Source of the DNA: Pararge aegeria
Taxonomy: Eukaryota; Arthropoda; Insecta; Lepidoptera; Nymphalidae
Direction: 5' to 3'
Length of the DNA stretch: 64,000 bases
NCBI RefSeq assembly: GCF_905163445.1
Contig: NC_053189.1
Location: 14,278,001-14,342,000, forward strand
Position numbers and translations under genes: made by a program. A model generated the notes under the pieces. It saw only the letters and a program-made list of their open reading frames with translations, ran no database searches and had not been told where the DNA came from. Below are positions 54,661-64,000 of the stretch, piece by piece; positions within the stretch are counted from its first letter, which is position 1, and the number at the start of each line of letters is the position of its first letter.

Positions 54661-55649
54661 AAGTTTTTCAATTGTCACTTATCATTTTCCGCCATTTTGA
54701 CATCTACGCGGCAATCTGTTTCCAATAGTTCCATATTGAAATACAATGATTAAAAGGGATGTTTTTTCTGTGATCTCACATCTGCATAAATAATATATAT
54801 TTTGGCAATAATTGTCGCTAAAGTTTAACTTAAGAATATCCATAGTTCGTTATGTTTAAATGCTATAGTCACAACAGTCCATTCCAAACACAAACTGTGT
54901 TTCCAACAAAATAAAGGTTTATTCATTGTTAAGCTGGTTTAAATGATGAAAATCATGAAAGCTCTTGGCGGGAATTAAAAAGGCAGAGTCTAACTATCTC
55001 TCTGGATTCTTCACAAATGGAAAACATCGCTCGGCGTATTTACCGCCGACCATTTTTCTCTGAACCTTACTGTTCCAACCAGTATCGCAGTCGGTGAGAC
55101 GATTTAATCAGGACCACAGGTCTGGTGGAGCTGGTCGCTATATCCGTGACTGCGAATGCTTCTTTGTTCGTATTACGCAGTGCACTGTATAGAATAAGCG
55201 TACATTCACGGGGAATTCATTGAAAACCACGCCTAAGAGCCACCGGTTTGTTTTGTTGCGTCCTGGGTAAGCTGTTTATATTCCAGCCGAAATTTTAACT
55301 CAGCAAAATATTTATATGTGAACAAATTTTATACGAAAAATTCAAAGAAAAGAAATTTAAGTGTCGGACTGATTTTTTTAAAACTGCCTCTTAAATGCCT
55401 GCCTACATTTTTAAATTATGATAATGAGCTTCAAGGTGAGATCACGATTATTCGAACGGAAACTTAAGACAAACACGCGTTTTTATATAGCTTTTTTGGC
55501 TAAAGCTGATTGTGATGGGTTGTTTACATGTAAGGGCTTTACAAAAATTAGTTATATAGACTAATACACACCTCGGAAAACACTGTGATTTTGACAGAGC
55601 TTTATGAGTTGATAGGAATAGCTAAAGCGAATTGAGTTATATATACATA
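54661..55649. other. Intergenic, nothing recognised
   Basis: GC-richer parts at 55020-55280 are not assignable to a repeat or gene. Confidence 0.35.
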
Positions 55650-55834
55650 TTCAAAGTAAGTGTAGCTTGCGTGTTATGGTTACTTAGTTGACTGATGAAA
55701 TTTTTTTAATAGATATTATAGGTAAATAAATACTTACATATAAACACCCAGACACTGAAAAACATTTATAGTGAACACGTAAACATTTTCCACTTCCAAG
55801 CAGGGTCGCTGCATACTGCGCCAATCGGCCGTAA
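55650..55834 (-). repeat. SINE-A, degenerate
   Basis: On the minus strand: GGCCGATTGGCGCAGTATGC, GCGACCCTGCTTGG, a missing B-box segment, then the body to AAGCTACACTTACTTTGAAT. About 60 bases are missing compared with full copies. Confidence 0.8.
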
Positions 55835-55869
55835 AAACGAGTACCTAAAATTAAAAAGTACTAGTTTTT

Positions 55870-56221
55870 GAGACACTCAGCATGCGCTGGAGAATCTCTA
55901 CGATCAAATCAGAAATGCGGAGATCCGTTGGAGAAATAGGGTCACCATCATAGCTCAAGGTGTCGCAAAGCTGAAGTGACACGGGGCGGGGCACATAGCT
56001 CGGAGAACGCATGGCGTTTGGGCCCCAAGGTGCTTGAATGGCCGCCCCGCACTGTTAAGCGCAGTGATCGAACCCAAAAGTGGTGGACAGACGCTCAAGC
56101 TTGACGCAGGAGGCCGCTGGACGCATGCGGCACAAAACCGTGGAATTTGGAACTCCCAACAAAAGACCTATTCCAGTCCAGCAGTGGACGTCTATCGGTT
56201 GATATGATGATGATGATGATT
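55870..56221 (+). pseudogene. RTE-type LINE C terminus and 3-prime end with GAT tail
   Basis: Several frames give pieces of the RTE ORF2 end: a GHIARRTHGVWGPKVLEWPP-like block (near 55990-56050) and a WWTDAQA block near 56080. They are interrupted by stops and frameshifts. The 3-prime end reads CAGCAGTGGACGTCTATCGG and TTGATATGATGATGATGATG. It is a truncated dead copy. Confidence 0.75.
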
Positions 56222-56263
56222 TCTTATTTCTTTATACTTCGACATTGTTTGATATTTAAAATG

Positions 56264-56482
56264 AATAAAAATAAACTTACTACGACAATACATCTCCATC
56301 TAGTCTCAAAGTAAGCGTTGCTTGTGTTATGGGTACTATGATAGCTGATGAATATTTTTATGAGTACACATAAATACTTATAACATACAGATAAACACCC
56401 ACATTTTTCCAGTTATGGGAATCGAGCTCACGGCCTTAAATTCAGAAAGCAGGGTCGCTGTCCGCTGCGCCAACCGGCTGTC
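56264..56482 (-). repeat. SINE-A, internally deleted
   Basis: Head GACAGCCGGTTGGCGCAGCG, B box GAGCTCGATTCCC and body are present; about 35 bases (the GTTCATCACACAAAC region) are missing. Confidence 0.88.
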
Positions 56483-56997
56483 CAACCAAAAACAACACTA
56501 TTTGTAAATAATTTAAAAATATAGCTTTTTAAATTATTTACAAAAAGTGGCAAAGTTTTTGTTAAGGTAAACAGTTGGCTAATTCTATTTTAAATGTTTT
56601 GCTATTGAGTTGAGCAACATCATCACTTACATAAAGTAAAACGTACCAATAAAGATCAAACGATACAATTGTATTAATCTACTTTAACTGGACAGTCAAA
56701 TAATACTTACCAATGCAATAAAACATGCCCAGCTTACATTACGAATGTGTAGGTATTAAATTAGTGTAATGGTATTAGATTACTTCTATTGATAACTTAT
56801 ATCAGTAGGAAAACCAATTAATTTAATAATTCAACGAATAGACGCCATGGCTTTGCTTGTGTGCTTTTTAATTCTAGCTACGTAATCTGTCCGTAACCTT
56901 AACAAAAGATAAAAGGTAGGTAGTAATATTGTACAGGTTAAGAGTATTTTAGGACCCCATTACCAGCTCAAATAAAAAAAGAGTTTCAGAACGTTTT
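56483..56997. other. AT-rich intergenic sequence with a weak inverted repeat
   Basis: TTTGTAAATAATTTAAAAA and TTTTTAAATTATTTACAAA (about 56500-56545) form a 19-bp inverted pair. Nothing else. Confidence 0.45.
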
Positions 56998-57114
56998 CAT
57001 TATATCGACCAATCACCGGCCCACTACAGGGCACGGAACTCCCACAATGAGAATGAGAATGAGAAGGGGTTAAGGCCGTAGCACCACGCTAGCCCAATGC
57101 GGATTGGTGGACTG
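56998..57114 (-). repeat. SINE-M 3-prime part
   Basis: On the minus strand: TCCACCAATCCGCATTGGGC, TAGCGTGGTGCTACGGCCTT, AACCCCTTCTCATTCTCATT and CCCTGTAGTGGGCCGGTGAT. The 5-prime half is missing. Confidence 0.85.
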
Positions 57115-57489
57115 AACATAACGTTTTATTGGGAACGAAACCCTTTGTAAGCGGTAGAATTTCAATAAAAAGACTAATGCCCGTTTTAACTAATCCAAGG
57201 AAACGCTTAAATAGGATGCCTATTAATTTAGGTGATGCGTAGAGAAAGAGTTTCAACAACGGTTAGATGATGACTAACGACATTAGGCGCCATCTTAAGT
57301 TACGACACCGATTCGGCGGTGCTTAATGTTTAGGGAACTTGTAAACTGACACTTGATTGATGGAAAAAATATATATTCGGTTTTTTTTAAATACCCTTAA
57401 GTACATACGAAAAATTAAAAATATGATAATCCAAACAAAAAATACCACGCCTAGTAGCCAGAACCAACAAGTTAGGTTAAATGACGTTC
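57115..57489. other. Intergenic, nothing recognised
   Basis: No supported feature. The minus-strand open frame at 57323-57511 has no known content. Confidence 0.35.
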
Positions 57490-57546
57490 CAAAAGTGCTT
57501 ATATTAGGCATATTTGAAATACATGAATTTTGAATTTTGAATTATG
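57490..57546 (+). repeat. LINE-Z tail scrap
   Basis: TATTAGGCATATTTGAAATA and CATGAATTTTGAATTTTGAA match the terminal 50 bases of LINE-Z in sense orientation. Confidence 0.55.
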
Positions 57547-57942
57547 AACAAAATAGATTGGTGAAAGGTATTCCTATGCCTAGGAATATGCCTTCTTTGC
57601 TTAGGCGTTACTTACTAAGGCATTGCCTTGTCTGGCGTTAGAGAAAACGGGTATGAGAGCCTAATCACCCCCTCTTAGGTTCCTGGTAGATGTGGGCAAA
57701 CACTATTTGTGTGTATATCACTTGGTGATCTTCTTAATGGACCCATCACAAATGAGTAACCTCAAACTGTCCTATCTTACGGGAATTTTGTACAAAAATA
57801 CCATGCGCGACGTCATCAGTAGGAGATAAATTGGTTATGATTTGAAGCAGTCCGTACCACTTTCACCTGTGCTAAGATAGAATAATGAAAGTAAATAAAA
57901 AAATTATGCTGAAAAAAACAACTCTTAAGTATCATGCCGGCT

Positions 57943-58072
57943 CAGTGGCGTGGGTTTCTTACCAGGGTATGCATACATCGGATACAACGGAAAAAATCCA
58001 CCTCTTATACTAGTTATATATAAGTTTTAGGGTAGGCAGTGCTTTTGTGCATGTATGAAATGCACGCCACTG
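57943..58072 (+). mobile_element. hAT-type MITE with perfect 8-bp target duplication
   Basis: A 130-bp element begins CAGTGGCGTG and ends CACGCCACTG, giving 10-bp terminal inverted repeats. It is flanked on both sides by TGCCGGCT (57935-57942 and 58073-58080), an exact 8-bp target duplication as made by hAT transposases. It has no coding capacity and lies 239 bp upstream of the GR2 start codon. Confidence 0.92.
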
Positions 58073-58080
58073 TGCCGGCT

Positions 58081-58310
58081 TCTCCTCGATAGAATTTGCC
58101 TTGACAACCGGTGATTAGACACAAATGATAGATTAAAAGTAACGAAAGTATATATATAAGGATGCCAACTATATAGAAATAAATGAGTTTTTATTTCAAA
58201 GAACGTACAGACATGAGTTACCTCTTTTGTTATACACATTTTATCAAGTTATAGAATCAATAGATAATGATCTAATGGCATGAGAATGGCCTATTGTTAG
58301 AAATATAAAA
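58081..58310 (+). promoter_or_regulatory. Upstream region of GR2 with short uORFs
   Basis: Between the MITE and the start codon there are two tiny upstream frames: ATG at about 58274 followed by TGA one codon later, and ATG at 58285 followed by TAG after four codons. No TATA box or initiator can be placed with confidence. Confidence 0.3.
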
Positions 58311-61300
58311 ATGAACGTCGTGGAAGTTACACGGACATCCCCTGAAGTTCTACCGCCTAAAATAAATAACTATGTACGATATAAAGGCGGGGAATACATA
58401 ATACAAAAGATAAAATTCTTAGTTGCATTTGAATCCTTTTTGGGGATAAACCGGCTATATTTAATTGGCTGTCGAAATTGTTATGGACGTGTCTGCAACA
58501 CGTACCATTTGATATTAATACTCGGTTCTATTATAGCAATCGTCATAGTTGAGCTGTACAGTGCGAGTCAAACGTTATACAAAAACACCGTGGTCATAGA
58601 GTACTTGCTTTTGGCGCTCAGTGCGATGTTCATGCAGCGAAAGCCACTAAATAAGTTTTTCTCTGAGCTACAATCACTCGACGAAACACTGAATATCCGT
58701 GATGATATAAAACTGACGACACCAATTCGTTTTTATATTCTTGGAATAAGTGCAATCTCGTTTTACAATTTTTTCGAATACATGCTGTATAGTAGTCACG
58801 CTGTCTACAAATTTGGTTTGATATATGCGGCGTCGGTAGGCCTTCTGGTACACGATATCGAAATAATATTTTTTAGTGTATTAATTGTGATGGTTTCAAG
58901 GAGACTTCGTGTAATAAAAGCTCATGTTGCTAAATTATTTACTGTGGATGTCGATACAGAATATAGTACAGAAATAAAGAAGCTGGAGGCCTTATCAAAG
59001 AAGGCTCACCTCGATGTAAGCTCTCTACACAAAGCCTACGATTTATTGTACAAATGTTCGCAGCAGCTTAACTCCATCATGGCATTTCCGGTATGTATTC
59101 CACTTCCCTCTTCCTACCTCCTACGTGGAAGCGGTGATAGCCCAGGTTAGGGCATCGGGTTCACCTTCAGCACAGCTAGAATGGGCAGGAGACAATTATC
59201 TCCCCGGGAAAGAATAAAAATTTACCTTTCCCACAGGTTTATCAACTCTCAAAGCACTGGCGCACAAGTGGAAATACCATTCAAATAATATATGCGTATT
59301 AATAAACGGGGGCGTTTATTGAATAGGAGAAACTTCTTCTATTCCATGTTTCAGCGTTTTTTAGCAGGTGGGCACGTTGTCAAGGGTCCCTTGTCAGGGG
59401 ATATAATCGGGGGATATAATTTTTATCTCCCGTGCTAGCCCTGCTGGGGGCCGAGTTCAAATCCCTGGATGTACTATATTAGGTGCGTTTCAAGTAATAT
59501 AAATATTGAATACTTTTTTAATAAATGGTGCCACTTTTGCACTATCACCCCTGACGGCCGATTGGCGCAGTGGGCAGCGACCCTGCTTTGTCAGTCAAGG
59601 CTGTGGGTTCGATTCTCTTAACTGGAAAATATTTGTGTGAACTTGAATGTTCATTAGTAATCTTAGTACCCATAACACAATCTACGCTTACTTTGGGGCT
59701 ATATGGCGATGTGTGTATTGTCGTAGTATATTTATTTATTTATTTATTTATGATTACTTTTTCGGACATACACCTCTAAACTAAATTGACGTAAAAGAAG
59801 TGCTGTCTGTTTTTAATGGTGAAAAATAATGCCTTTCTAATTGACAGTTACTATGAGTGGAGGGCCATGGAATCTATGTACGAGACCAATCTTGGGAAAA
59901 ATTACACCGTGGATTATTACCTCATCTAGTGACAAAAGTATTGATTTTGCGCTTTTGTGTGAAGGATCAGCCTGGCTGGCCAGAGCGGAAATGCAGTAAT
60001 TAATGTAGTTACAAGTTTTATTCTAACATTATTATTGAAAAAACAATAATTTTACAGACAATTGTGTACAACGGAATTGCCATAATTATATTTTTATTTT
60101 ATTGACTTACTAGAAATTGTATTTTGTTTCTATACAGATAACGGTCATAATAGCATCGGCGGGATTCACGTCAATATTAATTCTGAAGAATTTGATTCAT
60201 ATACTACAAACCGGGAAGAATCTAAATACGAGTGATGGCATTGTAACTATATTTTTTTATTAATGTTTCTAACAATAGGGTTTATCAGTTCACTGCTGGA
60301 ATCAAGGCCTCTCCCAACGGGAAGGGTTGCCCTTAATCACCACGGGCAGGCGGCTTGGTGATCGGACTAGAACATAACAGTAGTAAAGAGTTCGCTGGAG
60401 CCCATTCTTCTATATATTTCCTTAGTTGCCTCATACGACTCCCGCTGGAAGAGGAGGGATGGTGACAAATGTCTTCTTATCTGCCGTCACCACATGGCAC
60501 AATGTTTCTATATTTCCTAGAAATTAGATTATATTTAACTTAATTAGATTAAGCAACTGTTGTCATCATCATTACCCTTTTTTTAACAAACAATGGGCAA
60601 GGAACATTTTATTGGGAAAGGGAAAATACAAAATTTTTATCTTCACCCACAGTTTTATCAACTCTCCGAGGTGCACCCTTACCAACGAGGCTCTGACGAC
60701 CGACCAATGGCTCTATTCTTAGTCCAGCTGGTCCAAAATCAACTGACTGGTAACGAGCAACAGCGTTACCGGTGCACTTCGATCACCAACCCGCATGCCA
60801 AGCCGCATAACTTTGTCATTGGAAGAGATCTGTGACCTATGTACTATTCAAGACTATAATCTATGTGTGTGCCATATTTCATCCAGATTTCATCCATTCT
60901 GGCGTGACAGAGTAATATACATCCATACATCCAATATTTCGCATTTAAAATAGTGGTAAGATAGACCAACTGACAGACGTCAAGAACTCATTATTTCAGA
61001 GGCCAGATTATAAATTACAATGTAATGTACATTAAGAAAAAAAATCTTATTTCAGATAGTAAAATTGGTCAGTATAATTGGTATTGGACGGACTTTAAAG
61101 TATATAGTACTTTTGATAATACCTTGTTACTTCGCCAGCGCAACCAAAACTCAGGTTGAAATTATACATACAATGCTTCATGATATTTTAAACAACAATA
61201 CTCAAGTAGGTAAGCAAATAAATAGTTTTATGTTCACATTCGTAAAGCTTTCGGTTTTTGATAACAAATAAAACATCAGAGTGTATCTTGCCGCTATATG

Positions 61301-62805
61301 AATCTCTCACAAGACTGATGTGTGACCGTATCTATAACAAAATAACCGCCAACACAATTTCATGAACATACGCTGTGAAATAAATATAATTTTATTTGTT
61401 TCTTGAAAATAATTCATGAATTAAATAAAATTTGAAAAGGCTAATCAATTAAATAACATATAAAGTTATAGTTATCAGTAGTTTTACTATTTACCCATTT
61501 TACAAAATTACTGTAACACATTGCTGATTTAAAAATAAGTTAGGTGTAGGAAAATCATATTGCCAAGTCAAGCTGTTCGGCCCTTCTAAAGATCAGAACA
61601 ATATTTCTGTCGGGAATTCGATAATTTTGTTGACCTCCATTGCGCAGTGGTGAACGCTGTGGTTTTAAGTTGGAGGTCCCGGTTTCGATTCCCGGCAGGG
61701 GAGATTTCGGGAATTTATAATATCCGAATTTTCTCTAGTCTGGTCTGGTTTCGGCCATGGCTAGTTACCACCTACTGACAAAGATGTGCCGCTAAGCGAT
61801 TTAGCGTTGTGGTATGATATCGCGTAGAAACCGATTAGGGGTATGAGTTAAATATAACTGCCATACTTCCTAATAGCCCGCTACCATTTTAGACTGCATG
61901 ATTACTTACCACCAGGTGAGGTTGCAGCCGAGGGCTAACTTGTAGTGTAATATAAAAATATATATATTAAATTAAATTCTTTATTGCACACACAAAAACA
62001 AAATACAAAGAAACACATTTACAAAAATAATAAAAAAAACTAGTTTAGGTGTGCAAAGGCGGTCTTATCGCTAAAGCGATCTCTCCCAAACAACCTTTGG
62101 CGATAATAGTTTTTGTGAGGAACGGGTTGGTGCGGCAATAAAAATTTCTACCTACATAAAAATATTGCAAAACAAAAAAACAATAAATACTAACACGAGT
62201 CGACCGAAAGGAAAATCCGTAACGTTTCTATACGGTAGTAATGCTATGGAGGCATGCCTTCGTGATGTCATTGCTTTAGTTCATCATTATCCTAAAGCCA
62301 TAATTTCCCATTGCAGGTCACAGCTTTGCTTAAGCAATAGGGGTTAAAAGCGTAGACCCTCAGCAATGCTAATTACATACAATAACTTTTTTAACGTCTT
62401 AATGATAATAAGTGCATTTCGAGGAACGTAGAACTAGATAGCACTTTTTTCACTCTTCGAAGTGGTACTGAGGTTTATCTTATCGTAAAAACCTAAAATA
62501 AACAACCATCATATCAAACCAAACATTTTATAGAACCAACCTCTTGTATCAAACACCTACAGCGCATTTGAGTCGAGTCAAACCTACTAACCGAAAGTAT
62601 AATTATCACAAATGCTTCATATTTTCTTGCAGATAAAGTAGAGCGTCGGAAATTGAAGGCGTTCAGCCAGCTGTGCCAAGACAACGCGTTCCTGTACGAA
62701 ATGTGGGGAGTCTTGCGACTTGATATGTCACTGCCGCTTAGCTACTCCAGCCTTTGCACTACTTACCTTATCATTTTCGTTCAATTCTCCAGATTCATAG
62801 ACTAG
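58311..62805 (+). CDS. Gustatory receptor GR2 (four exons, 403 residues)
   Basis: A second insect gustatory receptor, a paralogue of GR1 at 23.1 kb. It should sit in the dendritic membrane of taste neurons and open a cation channel on ligand binding (family knowledge). Exons: 58311-59090, 60138-60242, 61056-61209, 62633-62805. Introns of 1047, 813 and 1423 bp start GTATGT, GTAACT and GTAAGC, all end CAG, and have phases 0, 0, 1 as in GR1. Visible: FESFLGINRLYL at residues 40-51, membrane segments near 66-80, 93-107 and 140-158, RRLRVIKAHVAKLF in exon 1 (GR1 has KRLCVIRAHVAKLF), SLHKAYDLL before the first intron, a TVIIASAGFTSILIL segment in exon 2, IVLLIIPCYFA in exon 3, and the TYLIIFVQF signature at 390-398. 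Length is normal, with no stop or frameshift. Exon 4 has the same length (173 nt) as in GR1. The second donor is the least certain boundary. Confidence 0.93.
59127..59520 (+). repeat. SINE-M head split by a foldback element
   Basis: GAAGCGGTGATAGCCCAGGT at 59127 is a SINE-M head. The next head block, GGGGCCGAGTTCAAATCCCT, appears only at about 59447. Between them lies an element with imperfect inverted ends: CAGGAGACAATTATCTCCCC (59186-59205) and GGGGATATAATTTTTATCTC (59410-59429). Its interior block CACAGGTTTATCAACTCTC recurs at 60.65 kb. Confidence 0.6.
59553..59745 (+). repeat. SINE-A with internal deletion, in GR2 intron 1
   Basis: Head GGCCGATTGGCGCAGTGGGC, B box GGTTCGATTCTC, then GAACTTGAATGTTCATTAGT joins directly to AATCTTAGTACCCATAACAC. 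About 90 bases of body are missing. It ends GTATATTTATTTATTTATTT. Confidence 0.92.
60243..61055 (+). other. GR2 intron 2 with a lepidopteran repeat
   Basis: At 60280-60505 it contains AGTTCACTGCTGGAATCAAG, GCCTCTCCCAACGGGAAGGG, TTAATCACCACGGGCAGGCG, TTGCCTCATACGACTCCCGC and CCGTCACCACATGGCACAAT, a common lepidopteran SINE or LINE tail (from memory). At 60600-60665 a block resembles the foldback in intron 1. At 60850-60965 GTGCCATATTTCATCCAGAT and ATCCATACATCCAATATTTC are RTE/Helitron-like. The open frame at 60593-60835 is not supported as coding. Confidence 0.65.
61628..61960 (+). repeat. SINE-B, full length with tRNA-like head
   Basis: This is the only copy with a well-preserved head: TTGACCTCCATTGCGCAGTG (A box) and GGTTTCGATTCCCGGCAGGG (B box). 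The body follows: TCGGGAATTTATAATATCCG, GGCCATGGCTAGTTACCACC, AGCGATTTAGCGTTGTGGTA, TAGACTGCATGATTACTTAC and GGGCTAACTTGTAGTGTAAT. Pol III boxes are intact, but it is a SINE rather than a tRNA gene. Confidence 0.92.
61975..62100 (-). repeat. LINE-G 3-prime end
   Basis: In reverse orientation: ATTCTTTATTGCACACACAA, GTGCAAAGGCGGTCTTATCG and CTAAAGCGATCTCTCCCAAA, the same end as at 20.7 and 44.3 kb. Confidence 0.8.
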
Positions 62806-62922
62806 ATTTAGTTTAAAATTTAAAACTGCTAAACCCTTGCATTGATTCAGGAAGGGTTCAACCGTATTCATAGACTAGATTTCGTTTTAAACTCGAAACT
62901 GCTAAATTCTTGCATTGATTCA
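62793..62922 (+). repeat. Tandem duplication covering the GR2 stop region
   Basis: ATTCATAGACTAGATTT at 62793 is repeated at 62866, a period of 73 bp. The shared 57-bp unit runs to TTGCATTGATTCA (62849 and 62922), with about eight differences. The first copy carries the last GR2 codons and stop. The second lies in the 3-prime flank and is not needed for the reading frame. Confidence 0.9.
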
Positions 62923-63124
62923 TTTTATTCATCATTGAACGGAAGCGTTTTGTTAATGGCAGTGCCCAAACCAACGCGTCTAACCTGCGTCCACTATAGC
63001 ATGTACATTTTCCTACTTGCAACCAATCAAGCAAGACTTCTCTCAAATCAAGGATAACGTGATTAACATACATTTGTAGGACACCTTTTTGCCTGAGCAT
63101 AACTTAATATACACATCGTTTATG

Positions 63125-63130
63125 AATAAA
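63125..63130 (+). promoter_or_regulatory. Candidate GR2 polyadenylation signal
   Basis: The first AATAAA downstream of the GR2 stop codon, about 320 bp away. Use is not shown; it is simply the nearest canonical hexamer. Confidence 0.3.
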
Positions 63131-63180
63131 GGCGAAAGCAGTCTACATTTTGTATAAAAAATGTCATTTTAATTACCTAC

Positions 63181-63305
63181 CTCTTAAAAAGTTCAAAGTT
63201 TGTATTTTAATACAGTAAGCTTATATACGATTACGAAGTCCTTTATACTATAATAGGACTTTTCTATAAGCTTACGTTTAATACAAACTTTGAACTTTTT
63301 AAGAG
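63181..63305. repeat. Inverted repeat of about 43 bp
   Basis: CTCTTAAAAAGTTCAAAGTT (from 63181) through AGTAAGCTTATA (63225) is nearly the reverse complement of TATAAGCTTACGTTTAATAC through ACTTTTTAAGAG (63265-63305). The central 39 bases hold a smaller imperfect pair (AAGTCCTTTATA, TATAATAGGACTT). The arm sequence also resembles 2355-2405 in a LINE-Z copy. Confidence 0.8.
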
Positions 63306-63354
63306 ACATCCCCTCTAAATTCCTCCTATAAATTTAAAATGCATATAAAAATTA

Positions 63355-63430
63355 TCGGGACCGACAGGTTTTGAACCTGCGACTTTCTGGCAATCGCGTG
63401 CCTGAGCGCTTTGACCACTAAACTATGGCT
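63355..63430 (-). repeat. tRNA-like SINE head
   Basis: The minus strand reads TAGTTTAGTGGTCAAAGCGC (A-box-like) and AAAGTCGCAGGTTCAAAACC (B-box-like), then TGTCGGTCCC. The arms do not fold into a complete tRNA cloverleaf that I can verify. A tRNA-derived SINE head is more likely than a tRNA gene. Confidence 0.5.
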
Positions 63431-64000
63431 ACTACCAGCGTAGCTCTTTTATCGTTCGCTAAGTGACTCTAATAATACGTATGTATAAAAAAACAAAGTA
63501 TGGAAAATTAAAAGAACAAACAGGCTAAACTGAGCTTAAACTATTAGTCGGATCAGGCTGAAATTTGGCAAACAGATAGTTATTGTAAAGCATGGATCTG
63601 CTTAGAAGGGATTTTTGAAAATTCACCCCTTTCAATTTCTTTATTAAATAAATTACTAATAATCTATTTCGCATTGAAAGTTAAAAAAAAACAGTGTCTC
63701 AATAATTTTACAACTTTGATGTAAGTAAAATGATAAACATAATAAATTGAAAAAATAAATTAAACATATTATATTGAGCACAGCTGGCGCCTAGAGTTCA
63801 CATCAATGAACTCTTGAAAGCCAGAAACCATTTCTTGAATAATGTTCCCCATCTTGTTTTTTATCGTGGAACTTCGCCTATTTTTTAGTTGGGGGCATTA
63901 AAGGAATCCAAATTACTTTTATGTTCCAATTTGTATAAATTAGAATGGCCGAGAGCTTGAGACAGATTTACTGTAATTTTATCTCTTACTTTTACAAGTC
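63431..64000. other. AT-rich intergenic sequence
   Basis: No supported feature in the last 570 bases. Confidence 0.35.

Larger units (their letters stand above)
59091..60137 (+). other. GR2 intron 1 with nested repeats
   Basis: A 1047-bp intron. It holds a SINE-M head split by a candidate MITE (59127-59520) and a SINE-A (59553-59745). The reading frame of exon 1 stays open for 19 codons into the intron, which is not meaningful. Confidence 0.85.
61210..62632 (+). other. GR2 intron 3 with SINE-B and LINE-G
   Basis: The longest intron of the two genes. It contains a complete SINE-B (61628-61960) and a reverse LINE-G end (61975-62100). The remaining parts are AT-rich and unassigned. The open frame at 62165-62347 has no recognisable content. 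Confidence 0.85.

Noticed and set aside
61628..61700. Candidate tRNA gene
   Set aside because: A and B boxes are present, but the sequence continues into the SINE-B body; acceptor and anticodon arms do not form a normal cloverleaf.

Overview
This window is AT-rich eukaryotic nuclear DNA from a moth or butterfly, most likely a butterfly of the nymphalid type. Evidence for Lepidoptera: two insect gustatory-receptor genes of lepidopteran style, several dispersed SINE families that look lepidopteran (one resembles the Heliconius Metulj SINE), Helitron and RTE-like fragments, and a LINE tail ending in short TTTGAA/TTTGAC repeats. Family names come from memory of such sequences. No database search was possible.

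Only two genes are well supported. Both are on the + strand and head to tail: GR1 (23096-25700, four exons, 404 residues) and GR2 (58311-62805, four exons, 403 residues). Both are intact seven-transmembrane gustatory receptor homologues ending in the family signature TYhhhhhQF. They share exon boundaries and intron phases (0, 0, 1) and many conserved blocks, so they are paralogues from a gene duplication. They would act in the dendritic membrane of taste neurons as ligand-gated cation channels. No ligand can be assigned from sequence. GR2 introns are longer than those of GR1, partly because transposons landed in them.

Layout. 1-23 kb: no host gene; SINEs, decayed LINE reverse-transcriptase pieces (2.9-3.1, 5.5-6.3 and 7.3-7.7 kb), a short Helitron, and several inverted repeats. 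23-25.7 kb: GR1. 26-32.5 kb: SINEs, a hAT-type MITE, a 1.2-kb palindrome with a small tandem repeat beside it, and a possible fragment resembling the mitochondrial MICOS protein MIC13. 32.5-58 kb: more SINE and LINE debris, a 370-bp CTGCCCGCCTGT-like minisatellite, a nested palindrome at 45.6-45.95 kb, and an unexplained low-AT segment at 50.0-50.5 kb. 58.3-62.8 kb: GR2. 62.8-64 kb: a partial duplication of the GR2 stop region, an inverted repeat and a tRNA-like SINE head.

Names used below. SINE-A: tRNA-derived, about 250-280 bp, starts GGCCGATTGGCGCAGTGGG and ends in TTTA repeats. SINE-B: tRNA-derived, contains GGGAATTTATAATTTCTGAA and a tail with TGCATCATCACTTACCACCA. SINE-M: tRNA-derived, about 300 bp, Metulj-like, ends GGTTGATATGATGATG. 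LINE-Z: 3-prime end of a LINE finishing AATAAAG plus TTTGAA/TTTGAC repeats. LINE-G: 3-prime end carrying GTTGCCTGGCAGAGATCGC. The most unusual feature of the window is not a gene: it is the high number of near-perfect inverted repeats, from 12-bp hairpins up to a 1.2-kb palindrome. No bacterial, phage, CRISPR or clear viral features were seen.
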